64,000 nucleotides of DNA from Henricia sp. BOLD:AAB3569 (taxonomy: Eukaryota > Echinodermata > Asteroidea > Spinulosida > Echinasteridae): the NCBI GenBank assembly GCA_037783545.1, contig JBBELK010000064.1, positions 682,001 through 746,000 on the forward strand, written 5' to 3'. Position numbers and translations under genes: made by a program. This document shows, one piece after another, positions 46,301 to 57,444 of this stretch. The notes beneath the pieces were generated by a model, which made no database searches, was not told the origin of the DNA, and saw only the letters and a list, made by a program, of their open reading frames with translations. The stretch's first letter is position 1, and each line of letters begins with the position of its first letter.

Positions 46301-49300
46301 TATGGCTGATTTATCGTTATATAGTCATTTCTTAGGAATCCGTGAGCACAATTTTCATATTCCTCTTCAATTTGACGTTCAGAGAAATTATTATGGAGGA
46401 AAATTAACACCCCTAACACAAACTGTCTCCAAAACAAAACAAACAAATGTTCACGAATTTCCTGAATGACCCTAGTTTATAGCGATGTTTAGAAAAAATA
46501 GACAAGCAAGGCCTAAGATAACTGCTTTTCAAAGCACAAATACTGAACATAAAATAAAATTGGCTTGCGGATTTACTGTGCTGAAAGTCATTTTGCCAAC
46601 GAAAACACAAAACCAATAGACTGCATGCCGAAGTGAACACGTCATCTTTTGTTGGTTGCCTAGGCAATGGCTCTACACTAAAAATCACTGAACCATGCCC
46701 CTGTGCTTTTGCAATCATGGTACTTTTTCCGACGGTCATGATGTTTAGAGCCAATTACCATGGCAACCAACGTCACACTTCGGCTGTCTATATTTCCGCG
46801 GTGTACACTTTCCCCAAGTGCTACCGAAAATGTCCAAAACATTCCGAGGGGATTGGTGCGTGCGGGCGACAGGCCGTCCATAATGGCCGACTGACACCGA
46901 GTTAGGGAAATCAACTATTACGAAGTTTCTGTCATCAGTCCTGATCCCCAGAAGGTCTGTCTAAATATTGAGGGCTGGACCGAGTCGGCAACCTTTCAAA
47001 CACCGCTGTTGATCCCAACATTTCTTTCCAAGTACCTAAACCTCAACTCGCCCGCAAGAGTAATGGTGGATAGAGGAAAACCGATACTATGGTAATCTGG
47101 CTACTTAAGGAGGATGGAAAAGCAATATTTTGGATGTGCACGAGACCGACCACCGTGGCAGATGTAGGTCTGCTTGGCCCCGAAATATTTTGAGGGCAAA
47201 TTGGCAAAACTTAAAGTTGCACCGCATTGTAAAAGAAGGAGCATTTTTCGAAACTCGCTGACTTCGATTTCGGTTGTAAAACTTGGTAAAAACCGCATTA
47301 GTCCAAAACGCCCCAATAATTGGCCAGAGAAACGAGTGAATTAATTCCCTGTGGGTTAAAATCTTGTTCCTAACACTATTTTAACAGCATTATTCAAGAT
47401 TGAGCACACAAAGGAGATTGCCCTGCATCAAATGTGCAGTGGTATTGTGTATATCTATAACTGTTGGGCAAGGGGCGAAATAAATGATATCTTCCATAGC
47501 TGTGATAGAACAGGTCCACCGGAGCCACTAAAAATGACGTCTCAAAAAGTAAATTTTACTTTTCGGACTATCCCACCATCTCAGAGCTCTAGTAAGTTTT
47601 ACGGCAGGCGTTTTGTTGTCTAACAATTTTAGTTTACTTACGATAAAAATAAATTGAAATATGATCTCGGTAGCAAAAGGCCAGTTTCCTCTCTACACGC
47701 GACAAGAGCCATTAGACCTATATCCGGGATTACAATGTAAGACCAACATTGAATCAAAGAATTGTTTTTTCAATACAAACTTACTTTTGAGCATGACTTT
47801 CCCGAAGACAGATGTTTCTCTATCCATGGTGCTGCAGTTCCAGCGACCATTGCGAAATTGGTACTGACACTCCCTGACACCCTGCCGGGCTCCGCGGCCT
47901 ATACTGACCATGACGTCCGGGTAGTTACGGCAAAGTTCTCGCTGTTTGCCAACTAGACCGGGGATGTTGTCGCACATGATACGAGTCCCAACTGCACTCA
48001 ACTGACTGATAAACCTGCCGGGGAAGATATGAGAAACAAATCATAATTTCAGAATATTATTTTATTCTCGTAGCCAAGCAAGTGGACAAGGGAGTCGGAA
48101 GACCCAGAACAATGTACAAAATAGCCCGATGCCTTATTTTCTCGCAAATGACATTTTAGCTTTCGTTGTTGATTTAATCTTACTTATACGTTTGTCCGGA
48201 ATCGTTTAGATAATACACAAACACCTTTTAACAGCAACATTCTCAACACCTTGTGCCGTTGTTAAAGCAAGGGTCGTATATAATAACACGCGTCATCAGT
48301 GGCTCGACTCGAATCTGCGAATCTGACTCGAGGCACGATTTTTCGCGTCTTGTCTCCAGTCGCCGGCGCAAATTATGATATACTTGACCCAAGTCCCGCA
48401 TGGTATCACAAGACTGCACATGAGCTTCCGAATCTAATTAAATAATCGACTAGAATCAAGTTATTTTCCAAACAATTCGAGTCGACTCGAGTCAATGACT
48501 CGTCTGGTTAAAACAATTATGCTTTGAGTACTCAATTTTAAGTTTGTCCATTCCTTAAAAAGGTCTGTAATATTGCAAAACTGCGACCCGGCACCCTTCT
48601 TCCAGGCTGGCCACGGCCGCACGATGAATTCGCTACAGCTGCCATCTAGTAAGCAATTTTTTTGTTCCTTGAGGACATGCATTGAGTGCTCATTTCGTGC
48701 TTACATGATCAATTAAGTTGCCCCACAAGATGGCAGATATTCAATACGGTCTAGTCTATACAAGTCGCTAATTCAGCGCTATCCACAGTTGATTAGAGAC
48801 AGCACCCATCCATTTTCCTCACCATATTTCTGGCTACCATGCATATTTTCTACCTGAATGAATAATTTCAAAGGGATAATGATAACCCACTTTTTATGAC
48901 ACCGCAACTTTCCCCAATACCGTCGTTTTGGGGTGGCTACTGCCTATACTCGACCAAACCTCCCGGGTCAGATTAGCCTTACCGTCGTTCCGGGTCAATA
49001 AATGACACTTTTCCGTGTAACGTTTTGTCAGAGTACAAACGACCTTTTTCCAGGTCAAGTTCTGACATTAGATCACTCACTGGTCCTCATCGCAGGCAGA
49101 AACTGAGAAAATTATAGGGGCGGGCACGATGATCTTCGTGAAAACTGTCTATAGGCCTATACTCCTTTAACCATGTTTTTAATTTTCGGGGGTGGGGAAA
49201 TGTCGGTGTTAAAGGATTTTATTTCAAAAATTAAAAACATTGCACTCTAAAAATTCCCGGGTCAGAACTGACCCCTTTTCCGGAACGAGATATCGGAGTT

Positions 49301-51229
49301 AAAATGACCCGGCAATGAATCGTTTGGACCCTGGAAGAGGGTTGGGTTATGTGACTCAGATTCCAGGCAATCTCATTGCCTGAAGTTGCTTTTGCAGGTG
49401 AACTTTAAATCTTGAAGAAAAAAAACCCTTTCTTGAATTAAAGAGTCTATAATGACCATGCGACCCTCAAAGTTTAAATTCAAGTGCAAAGGGACCGTTT
49501 GGGCTCAATACATTTCCCAAAATGCTGGAGACGTGCAATGCATGATAATTGTCGGTGTAGTACTATAGTCACATCTTCCATTTCAAACCTGTCATCAGTT
49601 ACATTCATTGCTGTAAAAATTGTTTAAAGGCCCAGTGTATCATTTGCAATGACCCCAAATAGTAATCGACAGTTTACAGGGGAAAAGTTCTGAAAGTAAA
49701 GATTGAATTAATATCAACTACTTAATGAAAGGTTTCCGCTCCAAATTATATAATTTTACCAGAAAATATTTTGTAAAGATGAAATTATTTAGATCGTTTG
49801 CAAACGATTTACTTATTTTTGGTTCGCATCTACGCGGTCCAAAATGCATGGGCGCTGTGTACTGCGTGTGCGTGTTCCAACGCGATGCATGTTTTTATGG
49901 ATCGCGCGCACATGCAGTATATGATGTGCGCCACAGAGTGCATGACGCAAGCCACATACCGATCAACTGAGAACGATTATTTGAAACACCCCGCCAAGAC
50001 CAGGAAAACGCATATGGATTTTCATGTTTTTTTTAAACGTGATACATTTGACAGAGCTGAAATTTCTTCGGATGAGTTTGTTGATGTCTTTCTTTTGATT
50101 TATAATGGTTTTATTCGCAGAATCACTCAAAAACAGGCCTTTAAATCAACAGAGCAAGGAACTACTGTATAGCCGTTTTCCAAAATGTGTCAACTAGATA
50201 GTAATTTTCCAAAAATTTTGCTGCAATGTCAAATTTTCAAAATAATTAGGCCTACTCGCAGATTGAATGCTCTTTGAATGGATATTCTGCGTTGAGATTG
50301 GAACGTTGTCCCATAATTTTGCGTCACTTAATTTGACAGTAGCTTTGCTTACATTGTGTCAAATTTGTTAACTTTCAAAATTATTTATTGTGGTTGTGGT
50401 TTTTTCCACAAACGCTGCAGTCCGATCCCCTGCGTCGGCCTTAGGGTGTCAACCGAAAAAGGCGCTGTGAGACCACCAAAATTTGGGTCATTGCTCATAG
50501 CCAACCCCAACAAAAATTATCTAAACACTTGACATCCTCCCATTCCTCCTCGCCCCCTTCCATTCCATTTCATTCTCGAGCCCTGGAAGTGCGTTGGCCT
50601 TATTTATTTGCACGGGATGGTGCTGGAAAAGTTCTACTTATTTATTTTATTCAGCCAGGGTGTGCCCAAACTGTTAATTAAAACTGTTTTCTACTGGAAT
50701 ATGTACAATGAAAATCGGAAAAAAATTGACAAATTTCAAATTAGCACTGGCAGCCTCGTTTGAGATGTTGAGCCATTTGTATTATACGTCACGCGTCTTT
50801 TCATTTGCACATTTTATCACAAAAGAAAGCCTATATATATATACATATCCTCGTTTTAGATGACAATTTGAAATTCCTCAATAGGTATACTTCTCAATCC
50901 CTTACAAACACGGTGGAGACACTACAATATCGATAACACCAAAATGTACACAGCATCGTCAGATTCGTCAAAAGTTAGAAATATTAGAACTACATGTATT
51001 AAATGCAATAAACTCTACATATGCAGCACGCCATAAAAAGATACTGGTTTATCGTTTCAATTAACATAAACATCAACAGTTCCACATTCTGTTTGGTTTT
51101 ATTTTTGAGCACATTTAAGGTATTACAACAAAGACTGTTCACTTACCACCAATTTGACATCACTTGGGATGGCATTAGAAGAACTATCAGACCACAGATG
51201 GTCAGATTCACGGATGTTCTCTCTCGCAT
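42927..51229 (-). CDS. Wnt2: Wnt2 secreted signalling protein (five exons, 430 aa)
   Basis: Join (minus) 51229-51147, 48014-47785, 45036-44756, 44203-43942, 43363-42927; GT/AG throughout, phases 2,1,0,1. Exon 1 supplies a signal peptide ([12 protein letters not shown]) and SNWW, which continues as [19 protein letters not shown]. The landmark [10 protein letters not shown] carries the lipid-accepting Ser, and the Cys-rich end contains CCGRGY, CKFHWCC and HTCK. The best family match by eye is Wnt2 ([32 protein letters not shown]). The protein is secreted, signals through Frizzled/LRP receptors, and is usually about 360 aa; here the core ends at residue 350 and 80 further residues follow. An in-frame TAA three codons before the ATG fixes the start. 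Glycosylation sequons NCS and NKT are present. Confidence 0.95.
43942..44203 (-). CDS. Wnt2: Wnt2 exon 4 (acylation site)
   Basis: Acceptor CCTTCCAG, donor ACAG|GTTGGT. Residues 199-286, with [16 protein letters not shown] and the segment ending [12 protein letters not shown]. Confidence 0.96.
44567..44711 (-). repeat. G-rich (GGGGGAAGGGGAG)n tract in Wnt2 intron 3
   Basis: Almost pure C/T on the plus strand, so the Wnt2 transcript carries ~145 nt of G-runs separated by A, beginning about 45 nt after the exon 3 donor. It has very many G3-G5 runs and could form G-quadruplexes. Confidence 0.9.
44756..45036 (-). CDS. Wnt2: Wnt2 exon 3
   Basis: Acceptor TGACTTCAG, donor AGA|GTACGT. Residues 105-198, including [20 protein letters not shown] and [12 protein letters not shown]. 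Confidence 0.96.
45037..47784 (-). other. Wnt2 intron 2, no gene recognised
   Basis: 2.7 kb without a supported gene; an (AAT)n microsatellite lies at 46080-46103. Frames at 46413-46914 on both strands lack domains. Confidence 0.6.
47785..48014 (-). CDS. Wnt2: Wnt2 exon 2
   Basis: Acceptor TCCCCGGCAG, donor AAAA|GTAAGT. Completes the split Trp codon from exon 1 and encodes [14 protein letters not shown] and [10 protein letters not shown]. Confidence 0.95.
48015..51146 (-). other. Wnt2 intron 1, repeats only
   Basis: 3.1 kb. Holds a partial MITE (48640-48770) and two stretches with inverted CCGGGTCA/TGACCCGG words (48960-49060 and 49250-49330). Frames at 49725-50172 have no recognisable domain. 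Confidence 0.55.
51147..51229 (-). CDS. Wnt2: Wnt2 exon 1 (signal peptide)
   Basis: ATG to TGG TG|GTAAGT, phase 2. 27 codons plus a split Trp. The short hydrophobic core and the SNWW ending, followed in exon 2 by FISQLSAVG, parallel the WWY start of mature vertebrate Wnt2. The in-frame stop upstream argues against a longer exon. Confidence 0.85.
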
Positions 51230-51478
51230 CTCAATTTAGTCCAATAAAACGATCTTAATTCCTATAGGCAATTGCGTAACGATGACCTGATGTGAGTTGC
51301 AAATGTCAAACTTGTTTAGACGACAATCTTAAGATATCCAGGTCGGTCATTAGAGAAAATGGAAAATGTTAACACTCTTCAAGAGCCCAATTTCACCTGG
51401 GGTGGCCTTCTCGTAGGCTATCCGGTTCATGTAGCAAAGAAAGTCAGTGACTCGCGTGGGACAAAATACAGCCTTCAG

Positions 51479-51504
51479 ATTGGCCGAGAAATCGAGATCA
51501 AAGG
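51479..51504 (-). promoter_or_regulatory. candidate Wnt2 promoter elements: TCF/LEF site and CCAAT
   Basis: On the minus strand CCTTTGATC (51496-51504) is an optimal TCF/LEF site 267 bp upstream of the Wnt2 ATG, and a CCAAT lies next to it at 51479-51483. No TATA box or start site was established. Confidence 0.4.
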
Positions 51505-52160
51505 AACCCGCAGTACTTAATATTCATGAGTTTCTCCTTTCGTTGCCTTTCATACCGACTATACCGCAATATATATTATCAGGAACGATATACAGTCGGC
51601 GGTTTTAAAAAGGACCAGCGCGTTATATTGGGGGTGGAGGCGTACGGATTATCCCCAGCGAAAGACGAGGAGTATGCTAATCCCTACGTGTTATACACTT
51701 AAAAGGCATTGTCCGCCTCTTGCAATTTGCGATATCAATTACTATTGATACATCCATGCATCCAGTACTGACCAAGGAGGTTTGTTATAGAGAAAACACG
51801 ATTTCTAGTACAGAAACCAAGGATTCATAACACTGATGGAGTTTGAATGCCTAAAATAAAATTGAATAGAAGACGAACAAGAACTGCTACTTTAGTTGTA
51901 TAAAGCATGGATAAAGGAAACGCCTAATAATGATGGTAGCACCTTCCTCCATGTTGGGAGACACGCATGGCATTGAGAGAGATGACGCAAATTTATTAGG
52001 ATATATAAATTTGAGTTTACCAGTTGGATTAGGTTACTCATAAAATGAGTAAATGCAAAGTATATATACACGCAAATCAAAGTGAGCCATCCCCTTGTCT
52101 CCGACATACGCCAAAAACAAAAAGGTTTATAATGGAATCAAGCAGGTATGAAAGCCGTGT
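51505..52160. other. intergenic, no gene recognised
   Basis: Sequence upstream of Wnt2; short frames only. Confidence 0.5.
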
Positions 52161-52164
52161 ATCA

Positions 52165-52265
52165 GCGCATAGATCGTGTCGAATAGCTGCAATCTTGTGG
52201 GGCAGTTTCTTTGTTGAAATATCAAACGTACCCCACAAGATGGCGGCTATCGATGCATTATACTG
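52165..52265. mobile_element. MITE of the CGAATAG/CCCCACAAGATGGC family, copy 3
   Basis: CGAATAGCTGCAATCTTGTGGGGCAG pairs with CCCCACAAGATGGCGGCTATCG; related to 42328-42473. Confidence 0.6.
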
Positions 52266-52967
52266 GCACGGACTGGATGCGCATACCATGGATATACCAA
52301 CCCATCATTAGGTCAGCATTGTATAGGTGCATGGCGAGAAGGTATGACCACACACATAATTATAACCATTATGATCTTGTAACACACAATGTAGCACGTT
52401 CGTTCTTTTGATGACCGATGAGCCTTCAAGCCCTTGGTTTATGAAATCTTAGGATTTCAGAAAGGCAATAAATGTACAAAGAGGATGAGTACCCGCTTTG
52501 ATGCGGGATTTTGCGGCAAGCCCTCAAAGAGAACCACAAGATCTCAAGCATCAAACTCAATTAAATTTATCCGGGGATGTTCATTGTGTGGAAGGCGTGA
52601 ACTTGTCACAGTGATACCCTTCTATAGATAGCTTTGGACAAGATTACAGGATCACCGCTGTAATTGCGGCACAGCCGTAAATTGAGGAAGAAACAACAAT
52701 CGATTGATTCTTTTGTAAAATGGACATGGCTTTTGTTGGTCATAGGCCTTTGTGGCGGTCAACTTTGAAAATGATAGCCCGGTGGGTCTTTGAGTGCATG
52801 GGTGTTGAAATGAGCAAGTTGTGGTTTTTCGGTTTATAGGGATTACCTCAGGCCAACCTGCTTGATGGCTAGTTGAATCTTGGAACATCCATGCTTGTGG
52901 GGTGTAGAAACATGGTCAATATGACTGCTAGCACCGACGGGGCATCTGCAATTACCCAACATTTTAC

Positions 52968-53093
52968 TTGAATTTTACACGAATTGACAAGAGAAAAAAA
53001 ACGACTAAAAGTGTCAATAGCATTGGTAGCATTTTTTGGGAACAAATTGCCAACTAAAGGTTGTTTTTAAAAAAGGTTGTCTGCAGACCACGT
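52968..53093. repeat. dispersed repeat, partner at 59702-59851
   Basis: Shared order of TTTTACTT, GAGTTGACAAGA-like, CAATAG, GGGA-AAATTGCC-ACTAA and TGTCTG-AGAC words; about 65-70% identical by eye. Confidence 0.55.
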
Positions 53094-53649
53094 TTTACCA
53101 TTCATGGTTGAATTTTCAAAGTTAATATACCATTTCGTGCTTTAAATTCTGGTGCAAGTGCATGCAGTTACCCCCAAATTTGGGAAGTGGCGCAGATGGG
53201 CTGATGGCAAATTTGTTTGCCACATAACAACAAAAATTAAATGGAGTGTATAGAAGTGAAAACACCAAAATGTCCGGCAAAACGCTTATTGGACTTGTGG
53301 CACATGCAAGCAAAACAAGCAGTTTTAAGTAACATTGGGGATCGAGGCGTAATTTGCGTGCCACAGGACTCTGTCAGCAACTGTGGGTTTTGGCTGCTGT
53401 GGGGATTGTCACATGTATTGACGGCATAAGGGAAACTCGGTCCTGGCGTCGGCTCTGTCGACAAGCCGTCGGCTGGACACATGGGAATGCATGCTGAAAC
53501 GCAATGGCGGCAAACTTCACTGGTGTCACATGCATGGAGCTATACCGCTTTCCGCGTGTTTCGCCAGCATTTGCGAAGACGCGTTTTGCACTTTCAGATC
53601 CTTATATATTCAGTGCTTTTTGAACAACTGATTAGAAGGGAAAAAAAGA

Positions 53650-54360
53650 CTTTTCTAAAGGCCCTTTCATACACGGAAATATCTCGGGCGCGAGTGGTAG
53701 GAGCTTCACGAGTTGGTGAATTCGGGAAATTCGTGAAAACTCTTGGGACAACTTGGGATGATTCGTGTAACTCGGGCACAACTCGTAACAACGTACCGTA
53801 CTCGTAGCAACTCGTAGCAACTCGTATCAACTCGTAGCAGCGCGCAACTCGTGGCGAAAATTGTAAACATGTTTACAATTTCGGCCACGAGTTGCCAACT
53901 CCTCAGCACTCGCACCAAACTCGTACCAAACTCGTGCAACTCGGATCAAACTCATGCAACTCGTGTATCACACGAGTTTGGTATAGAGTTTGATACGAGT
54001 TGTACAAGTGGTCAACGAGTTATAAGACTTCACGCACGAGTTGCAAGAGTCAGTGAAATTCCACATGGTTTGGCGCCAAATCTCACGCAAAACGCCGAAG
54101 TCGGGTAACTCGTACCAAACTCGGAGCCACACACGTAGCTGATTCGCAGTAAGTTCGCAAAGCTCGTAGTAAACTCGTGACTTTACTTGGAAACTGCCTA
54201 ATTCGCAATAACGCCTCGTTAAATCGTAAAACTCGCAGTACCCTCGGGACAACTCGCACCAGGCTCGTATCAAATCCGTAACCGACTCGTACCAAAATCT
54301 ATCTAAAAACTCGTAACCAACTCGCAGTAAGGTCGTAGTATACTCGTAAACATTGTGACG
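53650..54360. repeat. ACTCGTA-word array with central inverted repeat
   Basis: Around 60 ACTCGTA/ACTCGCA/ACGAGTT words in degenerate ~10-bp steps (CAACTCGTAC, CAAACTCGTA). A perfect inverted centre, TTGTAAACATGTTTACAA, at about 53862-53879 reverses the pattern for a stretch. Same style as 6190-7050 but a different word. All frames across it are repeat translations. Confidence 0.75.
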
Positions 54361-54698
54361 CCAGTAGTTTCCCGAAGAACTATGAATTGTAGGATAGGGC
54401 GACAAATCGTGTGTAAAAAAAGTATATTAGGGCGACGTGCTCAATAGGGCGACATTTTGGTGTCGCCCTAATATTTTTGAGTTTAAAATTCATTTTTTTA
54501 GGTCAAAAACCATTTTTTTAAAATCGAGAACCATTTTTATTAGGTCTAGAACTGTCTCTCTTAGGTCTGTGACCATCTCTAGAAGCTTCGGGTAAAAAAA
54601 TAAGGTGTCATTTTGAGTGATTCTTGCCGAAATTTCGGTGGTCCCCGGCGAGAGTCTTGCCGAAATGTCGCCCCATTGCGGCATTCAGCGTTCTTTAA

Positions 54699-54734
<36 letters not shown>
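54699..54734. repeat. (TTA)n microsatellite
   Basis: About 12 perfect TTA units. Confidence 0.95.
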
Positions 54735-56960
54735 TCTTTCTGGTATTCATACCAAGGATCCCTCAATAGTGCTCATTGCACTGTCACTCGTAAGCGTGAG
54801 GAAACCCATGAAGAATTAGAATTAGAAATGGCCAGAGACACCGGGGAATCCCTTTGCTCTTCACGAAAGAATGATCTGGGATCTTTACAGTGCGTTACCA
54901 TTACCTAACACACTGGACCAACGGCTTTACATCCCTTCCGAAGGATTCGCCAACCCTTGAAGCTCGCGCCCGAGATTTTCTCGTGTGTGAGCTGAGAGTG
55001 CCTTATTATATACGCGCGTGTTAACCATGTGCTCGACCCATGCACCGATAATGCTACACTCACGTTGGTTTATGTACAGGGATACTGTAAAAAGCATGAA
55101 AAAGATGCCATTGTCTAGTTCCCTGACGCTACTCCAGATAAAATTATATAGACTCGTGTACATTTGGGATCATCATGCAGGTCATGGAATGAATATTGTC
55201 TTCAACCCATTCATGCATGGATTCGACCAAGGGAAAAACATGCTGTTGATACATGTAGTACCTCAGATGCAGCACATGTATAGGGCCTACAGAAAAAGTC
55301 GGTTATTTCCAACAATTGTCGTGCATAGTGATTCCACACAATGGTTCATACAACCCTTCATGTACAGTCAAACTGGTATTTCATACAAATGTTGTTGTTT
55401 CTCAAAGCTGTTAGGTACTTGCTAATTGTTTTTGTATATCAGTGATTCCGGTTCAGGTCGGTTGATTACAATCTTAATGGCTGCAACCCAAGAGGAAGGC
55501 CGGCCTGTTCCTCGATCTCCAGGCTTGTAGGCTGCATGGGGCGAGGGAGGGGGTCGGGCCGGGAGTAGGCCTATACACCCAATCTGGAGCCCGAGCTCCG
55601 CTGATTTTTGTTTTTGGATGTACTTCATGACATCATTGCTTCTCTCCATGGTTTTGTACCTTCTTGTCATGACGTGATTGATCCTTGCAATGGGGGAATT
55701 TGGTTCACCTTTTTGGCAAAAAGAACCCCCATCGGACAACCACACTGGCCTAATCTATCGCATCAGCGAGAGTTGGCCACGAGGCTGTGAATATCTGCTA
55801 TACTCTGAAATTATATATTTTATTAATGCCGAGTCATCCAAGCAATTTGATTTAAATGGTCGGTTACTGACCTAAGCATAATCACTTAAATACTCCACAT
55901 AACTAGACTAAACTGCAGTCTCCGACTTTCGATCGTCCCAAACATACACAAACACAGATGTCAAGGGAGTGACTAATGATCGTGTTCACAACCTAGTTTT
56001 CGTTTTGGCAAGCAAACCTTCGCAGACACAGCGCAGCCACGGAGCGGTGGATTTGGTTCATACGGTGTCCCTGAAACGGCAATTTCGACATACATAACTT
56101 CAAGATAAGACTACAAACTTGTACACAACACGCATGCATATCGACCCTTGTACTCTCATATCTAGAACGTGTATTTGTATCCTCGGGCCACCGTACATCT
56201 AGGACCAATTACTCGTCCATCAATCAGTTAGGTTCTTTGTTTGTGCTGCTTATCGTAATACACATGATCATTTTCCCCACAAGAGCACGCGTGCCATGGT
56301 CTACTGTGTCAGGTTCTTGTTCTTTTGTGGCAAGTTGTTTTAAGTATCACAAGGCACAATTAAAATACTGAGAGTGAGAAGCACTTGTAAGAAAATAGCT
56401 TGAAAAGATTTATTCACAAACAAGATTAAACTGCATTAATAATTAAGTGATGTTACAGATATAAGACATAATGACGCCACAGTGACGTCACGCTTTGTTA
56501 CATGTACGCATTTTTATGGCGTTTCGGAGCAAAACGGTTCTGGGTCCAGAGGAAAGCGCACATGTAAACAAACTGCGATGTCACTGTGTCTGAGGTTTAC
56601 TGGCTATGAGTGGAATTTTGTGGGTTGTTTCTATATATTCCGTTATGGACCTCACTTTTAATTTTCTGACTCCTTATAATTTGTTTTTAAATACTTTAAT
56701 TTGCAAAATAAACAGCAACGATGCTGCATGTCAAAAGAGGGCGCAGTTCCATTTTGTGGTCCAATAAAACACGAAATAGTAAAGTGCGTTTATTGCATGC
56801 TAGTTAGGGATATTGATAGGTGTACGTTATTGAGGACCACGGTATATGCATTCCGCTTTTTTGATTAGACAAATATCTGCATGTCACACACACACCTTGT
56901 CACAAGAATATAGGTGAAAATAGTCATTTTAAAAAAATCCCAAAACATACCAATATCCCT
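54735..56960. other. intergenic, no gene recognised
   Basis: 2.2 kb between Wnt2 and the modular gene. The minus frame at 55422-55745 is Pro/Gly-rich but has no start context, splice partner or domain that I can support. Confidence 0.5.
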
Positions 56961-56962
56961 GA

Positions 56963-56968
56963 TTTATT
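56963..56968 (-). terminator. candidate polyadenylation signal of the modular secreted gene
   Basis: AATAAA on the minus strand about 100 nt after the stop codon at 57070-57072. Confidence 0.5.
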
Positions 56969-57069
56969 GTGAGTAGTGTACTGTCTGTTATTTGAGAGGT
57001 TTCTGCTACATTACTAACAAGTACGGTCTAGATGCAATTAACAATGACACATTGAGGAAATACAGTCAT

Positions 57070-57444
57070 TCAATGGAAGATTAGGTGCTTCTTCTTGTGC
57101 AGGATTTTGGGCACCCATTTGAAGAACTTGAAGCCCCTAGATATCCCCTTCTTGACCCAGGTTTTATGAGTAGCTTCATCAGCACCACCGCCATTTACTT
57201 CCACGGTAACCGGTCTGGGGGTTGCCTCTTCAGCCGTAGTCCTCTCCTCGGGCGTGGTGGTCTCTGATTGGCCGCCTTCAGGGACTTCCCCTTCATCCTC
57301 TTCAACCATTGACCAAAGGTCGTCGATGTTGATTGGCCAGTTACCGCGTTTCAGGAGTTCAATCGCTTTGAGGATGAGCGCGAGTTTCAGTTGCTTTTTG
57401 GACTCGGTGAAGAGGACCGTGTCCTCAAGTTCACCATCGTACAC
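57070..57444 (-). CDS. modular gene exon 6 (module 5, acidic linker, cationic tail)
   Basis: Acceptor TTGTTTAACAG, 124 codons plus stop. Only here does a module (QLKLALILKAIELLK) continue into further coding sequence instead of an intron. Confidence 0.85.
   Translation of the reverse strand: MYDGELEDTVLFTESKKQLKLALILKAIELLKRGNWPINIDDLWSMVEEDEGEVPEGGQSETTTPEERTTAEEATPRPVTVEVNGGGADEATHKTWVKKGISRGFKFFKWVPKILHKKKHLIFH

Noticed and set aside
55422..55745. 107-codon Pro/Gly-rich minus frame
   Set aside because: No domain, no splice partners, and no other coding support; could be a repeat fragment.
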